Positions 37,258-45,362 of a DNA stretch of 64,000 bases are shown piece after piece. The notes beneath the pieces were generated by a model. That model ran no database searches, was not told where the DNA came from, and saw only the letters and a list, made by a program, of their open reading frames with translations. Location of the stretch: NCBI RefSeq assembly GCF_004570385.1, contig NZ_SPQL01000003.1:330559-394558 (forward strand), in the 5' to 3' direction. The stretch is from Blastococcus sp. CT_GayMR19. Lineage in GTDB: Bacteria; Actinomycetota; Actinomycetes; Mycobacteriales; Geodermatophilaceae. A program made the position numbers and the translations under genes. Each line of letters begins with the position of its first letter. Position 1 is the first letter of the stretch.

Positions 37258-38118
37258 CTAGCCCCGCGCCGCGTCGAGCACGGTCCGGGCCGCCTCGGCG
37301 GCTGTCTTCGCGGCCACCTCGACCGGCAGCGCCCGGAACTCCGGAGTGTTGACCTCCACGCACCACGGGCCCGCGAAACCGGTCGCCTGCACCGCCCGCA
37401 CCAGACCGACCACGTCCAGCTCACCGTGTCCGGGCAGCCGCCGGGCGGCCCGGGCCTGCTGCAGGAAGTCGGCGTGCACCCGCGGGCCGTCGTTGAGCTG
37501 CACCGCGGCGACGCCGGCCCCTGGCAGGTCGTCGAGCGCGTCCAGCCCGGCGCCGCCGTTGAAGAAGTGCCAGACGTCGACCATCAGCCCGGCGTTGGCG
37601 GCTCCTGCCCGCCGCAGGAGGTCGACGGCGGCGCCGACGTCGGGCAGCGCCGACCACGGGAACGCCTCCAGCGCGACGAGCAGGCCCCGCTCCCCCAGCC
37701 GTCCGGCCAGCTCGGCCAGCCGCGCCGCTGCGGCCTCCGGCTCCAGGTCGCCCGGGCGGAACTCCCCCGCGGTGACGTGCCGGCCGCCCAGGCCGGCGGC
37801 AACGGCCTCCACGCCGGCCACGACGTCGTCGGCGGCGACCGGTTCGAGCGCCCAGCCCCCCAGGAACTCGATCTCCACCAGGCGCAGCCCCGCGCCGTCG
37901 AGCAGCGCGCGCATCCCCGCCACGTCCAGCCCCGACGCCCGCGTGCGGGCGAGATCGTCCACGTGCAGCCCGAGGCCGGAGAACCCGGCAGCCGCGGCCG
38001 CCTCGCAGCGCCGTTCGAAGCCGTGCCGCGGCGGTTCGCCGAATCCGGCGCCGGACAGGGTGAAGAAGCTGGCGACGAGTTCCGGGTCGCCGTCCGAACC
38101 GGTCGCCTGCTCAGCCAC
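37258..38118 (-). CDS. Sugar phosphate isomerase/epimerase-type TIM-barrel protein
   Basis: 286-residue AP-endonuclease-2/xylose-isomerase-like TIM barrel. Metal-site elements are GLLVALEAFPWSALPDVGAA (Glu), NAGLMVDVWHFF (Asp, His), VAAVQLNDGPRVHADFLQQA and GPWCVEVNTPEF (Glu). Members act on sugars, inosose or 3-dehydroshikimate; the substrate is not clear. The start overlaps the end of the RidA gene by eight bases. Confidence 0.85.
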   Translation of the reverse strand: MAEQATGSDGDPELVASFFTLSGAGFGEPPRHGFERRCEAAAAAGFSGLGLHVDDLARTRASGLDVAGMRALLDGAGLRLVEIEFLGGWALEPVAADDVVAGVEAVAAGLGGRHVTAGEFRPGDLEPEAAAARLAELAGRLGERGLLVALEAFPWSALPDVGAAVDLLRRAGAANAGLMVDVWHFFNGGAGLDALDDLPGAGVAAVQLNDGPRVHADFLQQARAARRLPGHGELDVVGLVRAVQATGFAGPWCVEVNTPEFRALPVEVAAKTAAEAARTVLDAARG

Positions 38119-38497
38119 GATAGGCGGCGGCCTCGACCATGAACCGGGCGTTCTCGCCCGGGCGGCCGAAGGCGGCGGACTCGATCGCCGACCGCGCCGG
38201 ACGGTGGTTCCCGAAGCGCTCGGCCCAGACCTCGTTGAAGACCGGCCGGTCGCGCTGGAGGTCCCGCATGACGATGCCGACCCGCACGACGTCGGTCAGC
38301 GCGGCACCGCCGGCGGCGAGGATGGCGGCCAGGTTGTCGAACAGCTGCTCGGCCTCGGCGCGGGCGTCCTCGGGGATCGCGCGTTCCTTCGGGTCCGCCC
38401 CGAACAATGCGGAGACGTGGATCCAGCCACCCGCCTCCACGGCCTGCGGGACCGGTCCGACGTGTGCCGGGGCGTCGTCGGTGTGGATGATCCGCAC
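38111..38497 (-). CDS. RidA/YjgF family protein
   Basis: 128-residue RidA-family protein. The family hydrolyses reactive enamines/imines or, in catabolic clusters, deaminates 2-aminomuconate. Seen are GGWIHVSALFGADP, AEAEQLFDNLAAILAAGGAA, LTDVVRVGIVMRDL and ARFMVEAAAYRG. The usual catalytic Arg near the end of the core is represented by RPARSAI, where Arg precedes Ser-Ala. GTG 38497 has AGGAGG just upstream. Upstream are DUF2218 and two meta-pathway genes, so a role in a ring-cleavage route is possible. Confidence 0.85.
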   Translation of the reverse strand: MRIIHTDDAPAHVGPVPQAVEAGGWIHVSALFGADPKERAIPEDARAEAEQLFDNLAAILAAGGAALTDVVRVGIVMRDLQRDRPVFNEVWAERFGNHRPARSAIESAAFGRPGENARFMVEAAAYRG

Positions 38498-38505
38498 GGT
38501 GCCTC

Positions 38506-38796
38506 CTAGATCGACCAGTGGACGGTGAGCTCGCGCCGGGCTCCGAAACGCTCCAGGTGGCGGGCCAGGACGTCCTGCACGCGGGCGAGCGACTCGTCGT
38601 CCGCAGCGGTCGCCTCGAGCACGAGCCGCCCGGCCTCCGGCCGGACGATGCCGACGCCGTAGGCGAACAGCAGCCGTCCGCCCTCGGGCACCCCGTCGAC
38701 CGGCTCGACGGTGTTCTTCCGCCCGAGGTGCGCCAGCAACTGCTTGGCGTAGCGCTCGGGTGCGTCGGTGACGACGGCGGTGATGGATGTGGGCAC
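38506..38796 (-). CDS. DUF2218 protein
   Basis: 96-residue protein with the DUF2218 pattern: TDAPERYAKQLLAHLGRKNT near the N-terminus, GRLLFAYGVGIVRPEAGRLV in the centre and VQDVLARHLERFGARRELTV at the end. The family often lies near siderophore or metal genes; its function is unknown. It is spaced eight bases upstream of the RidA gene and probably shares its mRNA. Confidence 0.88.
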   Translation of the reverse strand: MPTSITAVVTDAPERYAKQLLAHLGRKNTVEPVDGVPEGGRLLFAYGVGIVRPEAGRLVLEATAADDESLARVQDVLARHLERFGARRELTVHWSI

Positions 38797-38834
38797 GGTT
38801 CCTCCTCCGCTGGCAGCGCCGCCGAGCCCTCCGG

Positions 38835-39626
38835 CTAGGCGCCGTGGACCTCGATCGCACCGAGACCGTCGAACTCGAACGTGACGCTGCCGCCCGGCAC
38901 GACCGGCACCGGTGCGGTCACCCCTCCGGAGAACACGAGGTGGCCGGCCCTCAGGCCCTCTCCCTCGGCCGCGAGCTCGTTCGCCAGCCAGGCCACCGAC
39001 GCCGCCGGGTGTCCCATCACCGCCGCACCCGCGGCCGTCATCGCGACCTCGCCGTCCACCCGGACGACGCAGCCGAGCAGCCGCAGGTCCCCCAGGTCGT
39101 CCGGGCGGCGGGCGACCGGCCCCAGGTAGAACGCCCCGGCGCTCGCGTTGTCGGCCACGACGTCCGAGAGGGTGAACCGGAAGCTCTCGTACCGGGAGTC
39201 GAGCACGTCGACGGCGCCGAACACGACGTCCGTGGCCGCGAGCACCGAGGTGACCGTGGCCGGCGCCTCGATGTCCCGGGCGAGGAGGAAGGCGATCTCG
39301 GACTCCACGCGGGGATGGATGAACCGGTCGAGCCGCACCGGGTCGCCGTGGGTGGCGAGCATGCTGCTGGTGACCCGCCCGTACAGCGGCGCGTCCAGCC
39401 CCATGGCCTGCTGCTTGTTGCGGCTGGTCAGGCCGAGCTTGTACCCGACGAACGTCTCCCCCGCGTCCAGCTTCGACTGCACGAACAGCTGCTGGGCGCG
39501 GTACGCGGTGGCGGTGTCGACGTCGGGGTGGTCGTCGCTGATCTGCGCGATCCCCTTCCGGTCGCGCTCGGCCGCGATGAGGATGTCGGCGATCCCCTGG
39601 GCGTCGATGGCTCCGTCCGACGGCAC
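38835..39626 (-). CDS. 2-oxo-3-hexenedioate decarboxylase/2-keto-4-pentenoate hydratase family (DmpH-like)
   Basis: 263-residue FAH-superfamily enzyme. Metal-site and fold motifs are FVGYKLGLTSRNKQQAM, FIHPRVESEIAFLLARDIEA and EVAMTAAGAAVMGHPAASVA. The GYKLGLTS and IHPRVESEIAF sequences resemble 4-oxalocrotonate decarboxylase (DmpH/XylI) more than the hydratase. It would decarboxylate 2-oxo-3-hexenedioate in a meta-cleavage lower pathway. The paralogue next to it resembles the hydratase; the two enzymes normally act as a complex. Confidence 0.83.
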   Translation of the reverse strand: MPSDGAIDAQGIADILIAAERDRKGIAQISDDHPDVDTATAYRAQQLFVQSKLDAGETFVGYKLGLTSRNKQQAMGLDAPLYGRVTSSMLATHGDPVRLDRFIHPRVESEIAFLLARDIEAPATVTSVLAATDVVFGAVDVLDSRYESFRFTLSDVVADNASAGAFYLGPVARRPDDLGDLRLLGCVVRVDGEVAMTAAGAAVMGHPAASVAWLANELAAEGEGLRAGHLVFSGGVTAPVPVVPGGSVTFEFDGLGAIEVHGA

Positions 39627-39633
39627 GACGGGC

Positions 39634-40422
39634 CTAGTCCGAGAAGCGCACGGTCACGGGCCCGAGGTGGTCGAACTCCGCCCGGAACACGTCTCCCGGC
39701 TGCACCGGCACCATCTTGTGCACCGCACCCGGCAGCACGATGTCACCGGCCTTGAGGCCCGAGCCGAAACTGCCGAGCTTGTTGGCCAGCCAGGCGACGC
39801 ACCGCGCCGGATTGCCCAGGGCCGCGGCGCCGGCCCCGGTGTCGATCACTTCCCCGTTCCGGGACACGACCACCCCGAGGAGGCGGAGGTCGAGCTCGGT
39901 CACCGGCCGCATCCGCCCACCGACCACCAGCAGTCCCGACGACGCGTTGTCGGCGACGGTGTCGATGAGCTTGATCTTCCAGTCGGCGACCCGGCTGTCG
40001 ACCACCTCCACCGCCGGCAGAGCGCCGGCGATGGCGTCGAGCGCGGTCGGCGTGCTGACCCCGGGGCCGGCGAGGTCGCGCGCCATGACGAACGCGAGCT
40101 CCGCCTCGACGCGGGGCTGCACGAGCCGGGACAGCGCGATGAGATCGCCGTCCTCGACGATCATCTCGTCGGTCAGGACGCCGAAGTCCGGCTCGTCCAC
40201 GCCCAGCAGGTCCTGCATCGGTTTCGACGTCAGACCGACCTTGCGGCCGATGATCCGCTGACCGGCCGCGATGCGGCGGTCGATGTTGATCGTCTGGATC
40301 GCGTAGGCGTCCTCGATCGCGAGGTCGCTGTGGCGGTCGGTCAGCGGGGCGATCGGCTCGGCCGTCCGGTCCGCCTCCCACAGTTCGTCGGCGAGCTCCT
40401 GGTGACGGGCGTCGGTGGACAC
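39634..40422 (-). CDS. 2-keto-4-pentenoate hydratase family (DmpE-like)
   Basis: 262-residue FAH-superfamily enzyme. Motifs are IGRKVGLTSKPMQDLL, VQPRVEAELAFVMARDLAGP and VVDSRVADWKIKLIDTVADN. It fits 2-oxopent-4-enoate hydratase (DmpE/MhpD), which acts after the decarboxylase. The start is GTG 40422. It ends seven bases before the DmpH-like gene. No aldolase or acetaldehyde dehydrogenase is in the window, so the lower pathway must continue elsewhere. Confidence 0.83.
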   Translation of the reverse strand: MSTDARHQELADELWEADRTAEPIAPLTDRHSDLAIEDAYAIQTINIDRRIAAGQRIIGRKVGLTSKPMQDLLGVDEPDFGVLTDEMIVEDGDLIALSRLVQPRVEAELAFVMARDLAGPGVSTPTALDAIAGALPAVEVVDSRVADWKIKLIDTVADNASSGLLVVGGRMRPVTELDLRLLGVVVSRNGEVIDTGAGAAALGNPARCVAWLANKLGSFGSGLKAGDIVLPGAVHKMVPVQPGDVFRAEFDHLGPVTVRFSD

Positions 40423-40496
40423 ACCGGCAGCCTGTCGGCTCGTGGCGAGGGGCGGCAACGCCCGCCGGTGAAGTTCCGTGCAGTGGGAACGGACGC

Positions 40497-43259
40497 TCAC
40501 CCGGTGGTCGACAGGGCGGCCAGCCGCGCGGCCAGTTCGCGCCGTCGCGCGATGCCCAGCTTCTGGAAGGCGTTGCGCAGGTGGTACTCCACCGTCTTCA
40601 CGCTCACCACCAGCTCCCCGGCGATCTCCCGGTTGGTCCGGCCCGCTGCCGCGAGGCGGGCCACGACGATCTCCTGGGAGGTGAGGGCGGTGGAGTCGCG
40701 GTCCTGCCGGGAGCCGGGATGAAGGCCTGACCCCGCCAGCTCGAGGGCGCAGCGGTGCGCCCACGGCGCGGCACCCAGGATCGAGAAGGTCCGCTGGGCC
40801 GCGACCAGGAGGTCGGCCGCCCGCCGGCGCTGACCTGCGCGCCGGAGGAACTGCCCGGCGGCCAGTTCGACCTTCGCCCGCTCGAAGGGATACCCCGCCC
40901 CGTTCGCCGCCGCCAGGGCATCGCCGAACGCCGCCTCCGCCCGGTCCGGACGGCGTGCGGCCGCCTCGACCCGCCCGCGGGCGCGCGCGAGCCGCGCCAC
41001 GGCGGACTGCCGTCCGCGCGCCGCCGCCAGCGCCTCGTGCGGCCGGAGGAGTGCGTCCGCCTCCGCCACGCGACCGGTCGCCACGAGCGCCTCGGCATAG
41101 AGGTCGGCCCACGACCAGAAACCGGGCTCGTCCACGGCCGCCCGGATCGGGAAAGCGGGTACCGGCGCCAGGGCGGCGAGGACGCCGTCGACGTCCCCCC
41201 GTGATTCGGCGAGTCGGGCGCGGCTCACCGCGAGCGCGAGCACCGAGCGCTCGTAGTCGTCGGGCGGGGCGGCCCCGGGGCCGGTGAGCACCGCCTCGGC
41301 GACTGCCCACTCGCCCCGCGCGGCGGGGACGAGGGCCGCGATGCTGGTCACCATCGCCTGGAGGAAGCCCCACTGCGACTCGTCGTTGACCGCGACCGCC
41401 TGCCCGGCGTGGAGCACCGCATCGTCCCAGTCGCCCGCGAGGTAGTCGGCCCGGGACAGGCTGGCGAAGGCGAAGGCAGCCGTGTTGAGCACGCCGAGCT
41501 CCCGGGCCGTGGTCGCGACGGCGAGGAGATCCGTGCGGGCACCGGGGAGGTCGCCCGCCACCAGGCGCAGCATGCCGCGGGCGGACCGCGGCTGGAGCCA
41601 GCCGACGCCGGCGTCGCCCGGGTCCCCGTCGGCGTCCGCGGTCGCCGCCAGCGCCTCGGCCATGCGGCCGCTGTAGGCGAGGGAGTGGGCGAGGTAGGTC
41701 TGGGCCGTCTGCCTGGTGGCCGACCCCGGCTCGGCCAGCTCGATGGCCCGCAGACACCACTCGACGGCGCCGGCGGCGTCCAATCGCCCGTACCGGTGGA
41801 TCCCGTACTGCAGCGCGATTCCGGCGGCCACGGGCGGGGCGGTGCTGGGTGCGCACTGCTCCCACGCGCTGCTCAGGAAGGACTCCGTGACGGCCGGCTC
41901 CCCGCGGGCCATCGCCAGCGAGCCCAGGACGAGGTCGCGGAGCGGACTGCCGGGCAGGGCGCGGACCGCGCCGGCGTGGGTCCCGGCGGTCGCGGCGTCG
42001 CCGGTCTGCAGCAGCCAGCTCACCGCACCGAGCAGCAGGCGCTGTTCCTCGTCGCGATCGGGGGCCAGGCGGGCGGCCTCCAGCCGATGGGCGGCAGCGC
42101 TCGGCCATGCCTGACGCAGCGCCTCGCGTTCGGCGAAGCCCGCCAGGTCGGCCGACAGTCCGGCGTCCCGTGCGGGTGCAGCGGCCACGCGGTGCCGCAG
42201 GGCGACGGACTCGTCGTCGACCAGTCCGGCCGCGGCGGCGTGCAGGGCCGTGCGCCGGGCGGGTCCGAGCACGTCGAGGAGCGCCGAGCGGACCAGTGGA
42301 TGCGGGAAGGACAAGGTCCAGGGCACGCGTGCCGTCGATGGCGCGAGCAGTTCACACCCCGCGGCCTCGTCGACCGCCGCGACCGGATCGTCCACCTCGC
42401 CCAGTGCCGACACGAGAGGCAGCGGGCTGCGTGGCCCGAGCACCGCCGCGGCGTCGAGCAGTCGGCGCGCGTCCGCGCCGCACGCCTCGTAGCGGCGTTG
42501 CACGATCCGGCGGAAGGAGCGCGGCGAGGGCAGCGGCCGGTCCCCCGGCGCCCAGTCACCCGGAGGGAACTCCTCGAGCACCGCCCGGGCGTAGAGGGGG
42601 TTGCCCTGGGTGCCGGAGTGGAGTTGCTCCGCCGCGCTCCGGGCGAGGCGGCCCCGACCCAGCTCGGCTCCGAGGTTCCGGAGGTCCTCCTCGTCCAGCC
42701 CCTCGAGGTGCAGCACGCTGCCGCGCACCCCGGCGACGATCCGTCGAAGACCCTCGGGGAGCTCCGATGCCTCGGTGTCGCGCACGGCCAGCAGGACGAG
42801 CACGGGCTCGGCGACGAGGCGGCGCAGCGCGAACACGAGCGCCTTGAGCGACGGCTGGTCCACCCAGTGGACGTCGTCCACGACGAGCAGCACCGGAGCG
42901 TCGCCCTCGATGCCGCCGAGCAGCTGGAGCAGCCGCGACCCGACCGTCACCGCGTCGTCGACCGCCGTTCCCGGGGATCCGGCCGGGAGCAGGAGGCCGG
43001 CGCCGGCGGGCCCCGCTGACCTGGCGAGCTGGTCGACGACCCCGTAGGCGAGCAGGACCTCCGTCTCCTCACCGCTGGCCCGGAGCACGACCGGGGGCAC
43101 GCCCTCGCCCGGGTCGGCGAGGAAGTGCGAGAGCAGCGCGGTCTTCCCGATCCCGGGAGGTCCCTGGATCTCCAGGATCTGAGGTTCGCCGTCCCGCGCC
43201 GCCGCGAGCCGCGTGCGCACCGCAGCCAGTTCGGGCTCTCGACCGACGAAGCCGTGCAT
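40497..43259 (-). CDS. Large ATP-binding LuxR regulator (LAL family)
   Basis: 920-residue regulator. The N-terminal AAA/NACHT-type ATPase has Walker A GPPGIGKTALLSHF (residues 30-43) and Walker B VLLVVDDVHWVDQPS. A long helical TPR-like middle follows, and the C-terminal LuxR helix-turn-helix is LTSQEIVVARLAAAGRTNRE, IAGELVVSVKTVEYHLRNAF. LAL proteins often activate catabolic or secondary-metabolite operons in response to sugar or aromatic signals. It lies 74 bases upstream of the DmpE-like gene and probably controls that operon. Confidence 0.92.
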   Translation of the reverse strand: MHGFVGREPELAAVRTRLAAARDGEPQILEIQGPPGIGKTALLSHFLADPGEGVPPVVLRASGEETEVLLAYGVVDQLARSAGPAGAGLLLPAGSPGTAVDDAVTVGSRLLQLLGGIEGDAPVLLVVDDVHWVDQPSLKALVFALRRLVAEPVLVLLAVRDTEASELPEGLRRIVAGVRGSVLHLEGLDEEDLRNLGAELGRGRLARSAAEQLHSGTQGNPLYARAVLEEFPPGDWAPGDRPLPSPRSFRRIVQRRYEACGADARRLLDAAAVLGPRSPLPLVSALGEVDDPVAAVDEAAGCELLAPSTARVPWTLSFPHPLVRSALLDVLGPARRTALHAAAAGLVDDESVALRHRVAAAPARDAGLSADLAGFAEREALRQAWPSAAAHRLEAARLAPDRDEEQRLLLGAVSWLLQTGDAATAGTHAGAVRALPGSPLRDLVLGSLAMARGEPAVTESFLSSAWEQCAPSTAPPVAAGIALQYGIHRYGRLDAAGAVEWCLRAIELAEPGSATRQTAQTYLAHSLAYSGRMAEALAATADADGDPGDAGVGWLQPRSARGMLRLVAGDLPGARTDLLAVATTARELGVLNTAAFAFASLSRADYLAGDWDDAVLHAGQAVAVNDESQWGFLQAMVTSIAALVPAARGEWAVAEAVLTGPGAAPPDDYERSVLALAVSRARLAESRGDVDGVLAALAPVPAFPIRAAVDEPGFWSWADLYAEALVATGRVAEADALLRPHEALAAARGRQSAVARLARARGRVEAAARRPDRAEAAFGDALAAANGAGYPFERAKVELAAGQFLRRAGQRRRAADLLVAAQRTFSILGAAPWAHRCALELAGSGLHPGSRQDRDSTALTSQEIVVARLAAAGRTNREIAGELVVSVKTVEYHLRNAFQKLGIARRRELAARLAALSTTG

Positions 43260-43346
43260 GCGACCCCCGCGATCGGTGCCCTCTGGGGCGGGGGCGGCCG
43301 CGTCGCCCGACGGATGACGTCGCCGCAGGCTACCGCCTGACGAGGC

Positions 43347-44285
43347 TCAGCCGGCCTGGTCGACGTCCGCCACGGGCTGGGCTCCGTTCGGGACCGGCGC
43401 CTCGAGGACGGCGCGGTGCAACCGACGGCCCGTGTCGGTGTCGAGGAGCACGTCGTTCCAGTACGCCGCCACGGCACGCTGCGGCTCGGGGTCGTCGAGC
43501 TCGAGCACCGCGAGGCCGGTCAGGTCCAAGGGTGCCAGCGCCACGGAGTTGACCACGGCCACTCCCACTCCCGCCCGGGCCAGGGAGACGAGCGTCTGGG
43601 GCGTGTCAGCGGTGACCCGGGGCTGGGCGACCACGCCGCGCCGGGCGAGCAGGCGCACGAACTCCGACTCCCCGTCGCCGGACGCACGACAGACGAGCAG
43701 CGGCGCGCGCAGCAGCCGGTCCACCGTCACCAGGGATCCCCCGCGCGCCAGCTCGTGGTCGTCCCGAACCACGACGTGAAGGCACTCACGCCACAGCACC
43801 CGTTGACGGAGACCGGCGGCGGCCGGCTCTTCGAGCTGCGGGAGCACGGCCAGGGCCGCGCCGTCGGCGACGAACCGGCGCTCGACGTCGTGCCAGCTCC
43901 GCTCGGCCAGCTCGACCCGGAGGCCGGGCCGTTCGGCCGTCACCCGGGCCAGGACCCGCGGGAAGAGCGCGGCGCCGACACACGCGGTGGTGATCAGGGT
44001 GAGGCTGCGCTGGTCGAGACCCCGCAGCGCCGCGATCGCGGTCCGCGCCGTCCCGACCCCGGCCACGATGTCGCGGGCGTGCCGCGCGAACACCTCGCCC
44101 GCGGGCGTGGGGGCGACCGGCCGGCGGGTCCGGTCGAGCAGCCGGACCCCGAGCTGGCGCTCGAGCGAGGCGATGTGCGCACTCACCCGGGACTGCGAGC
44201 GGTGGATCTCCTCGGACGCGGCGGTGAAGCCGCCTCGCTCGACGACGGCGAGAAACGTCTCCAGCCAGTCGAGGTCCACGCGCAC
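43347..44285 (-). CDS. LysR family transcriptional regulator
   Basis: 312-residue LysR-type regulator. The N-terminal winged helix is DLDWLETFLAVVERGGFTAA, SEEIHRSQSRVSAHIASLER and GVRLLDRTRRPVAPTPAGEV. An effector-binding domain follows from about residue 90. Two GTG starts (44285 and 44279) precede the conserved DLDWLETF; neither has a close ribosome site. It is divergent from an IclR regulator across about 210 bases, so the two may cross-regulate. Confidence 0.9.
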   Translation of the reverse strand: MRVDLDWLETFLAVVERGGFTAASEEIHRSQSRVSAHIASLERQLGVRLLDRTRRPVAPTPAGEVFARHARDIVAGVGTARTAIAALRGLDQRSLTLITTACVGAALFPRVLARVTAERPGLRVELAERSWHDVERRFVADGAALAVLPQLEEPAAAGLRQRVLWRECLHVVVRDDHELARGGSLVTVDRLLRAPLLVCRASGDGESEFVRLLARRGVVAQPRVTADTPQTLVSLARAGVGVAVVNSVALAPLDLTGLAVLELDDPEPQRAVAAYWNDVLLDTDTGRRLHRAVLEAPVPNGAQPVADVDQAG

Positions 44286-44498
44286 GAGCGTGCCCGGACG
44301 CCTCCTCGCTCGCCCCAGTGACGAACCCCAGGATCGCCCACCGAACCCCAGGTAAGGCGATCGCTCCATGCGTCTTCCGGATGGCCAGGGGGGTAAGACG
44401 CGCTGGTGACCGGCGCGGCCGCCATGCTTCCCTCCAGCGTGACGCCGATCACAGGACGCCCACGGAGGTCGTCCTCGAGTCTCAGCAGAGGGGCCACG

Positions 44499-45323
44499 AT
44501 GGCCGGTAACTCCACGGAGTCAGGGCGCTCCGTCACGAACAAGATCACGTCGATCCTGATGACGTTCACCGAGGGCAGTGAACACACGCTCACGGAGATC
44601 TCGCGGCTGGCGGGCCTGCCGATCTCCACGGCGCACCGACTCACGTCCGAGCTGGCGTCCTGGCGTCTGCTCGAGCGCACGCCGGACGGCCGGTACCGGG
44701 CGGGGCTGGCCCTGCGCATGATGGGGACCGGCGACTCCTGCCAGCCGGCCCTCCGCGAGCGGGCGCCGTGCGTCCTGGAGGACCTCTCCCGGGTCACCCG
44801 CTGCCGCGCGCGGCTGGGGGTCCTGCACGAACTCGAGGTGGCCTACATCGAGAAGCAGCCGGGGCCGCGCCCGGTGTCCGGTTTCATGCCGGCGGCGACC
44901 TTGCCCGTGCACCCGACCGCGCTGGGGCGGGCGCTGCTCGCGTTCGCCCCGCCGAGCGTGGTGGAGATGACGATCCTCCGTGGTCTCCGCGCGTACACGC
45001 CGCACACGGTCACGGCACCCGACCGGTTCCGCCGAGCGCTCGCCGTGGTCCGGCTGACCCGTGTCGCGGTCACCCGGTTCGAGCTCGAGGCGACCAGCTG
45101 CGGTGTGGCGGTGCCGGTCTTCGGGCCGGGCGGCGAACTCGTGGCGGCGATCGAACTCACCGTGCCGGACCTGGGTCGGGAGCTGCAGCCGGTGATGGCG
45201 GCCCTGTCGATCGCCGCACGAAGCCTGTCCCGCGAACTCGGCGGAGGAGCATCGTCGCAGGCGGAGCCGGTCCGGGGGGTCTACGCCACCGTCCCCGAGC
45301 GCGTCGTCCAGAGCGTGGGCTGA
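44499..45323 (+). CDS. IclR family transcriptional regulator
   Basis: 274-residue IclR-type regulator. The winged helix is LTEISRLAGLPISTAHRLTS, ELASWRLLERTPDGRYRAGL. The ligand-binding domain shows VAYIEKQPGPRPVSGFMPAA, PVHPTALGRALLAFAPP and GVAVPVFGPGGELVAAIELT. IclR proteins often govern protocatechuate, quinate or aromatic-acid genes (PcaR, PobR), which fits the gene set to the right. ATG 44499 is preceded by AGAGGGG. Confidence 0.92.
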   Translation: MAGNSTESGRSVTNKITSILMTFTEGSEHTLTEISRLAGLPISTAHRLTSELASWRLLERTPDGRYRAGLALRMMGTGDSCQPALRERAPCVLEDLSRVTRCRARLGVLHELEVAYIEKQPGPRPVSGFMPAATLPVHPTALGRALLAFAPPSVVEMTILRGLRAYTPHTVTAPDRFRRALAVVRLTRVAVTRFELEATSCGVAVPVFGPGGELVAAIELTVPDLGRELQPVMAALSIAARSLSRELGGGASSQAEPVRGVYATVPERVVQSVG

Positions 45324-45362
45324 CCCGACGGGACGTCCGCCGCCGGGACCACCGACCCGGCC

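Noticed and set aside
39148..40722. Plus-strand frame of 524 codons
   Set aside because: Antisense of the DmpH/DmpE-like pair, which have clear family motifs.
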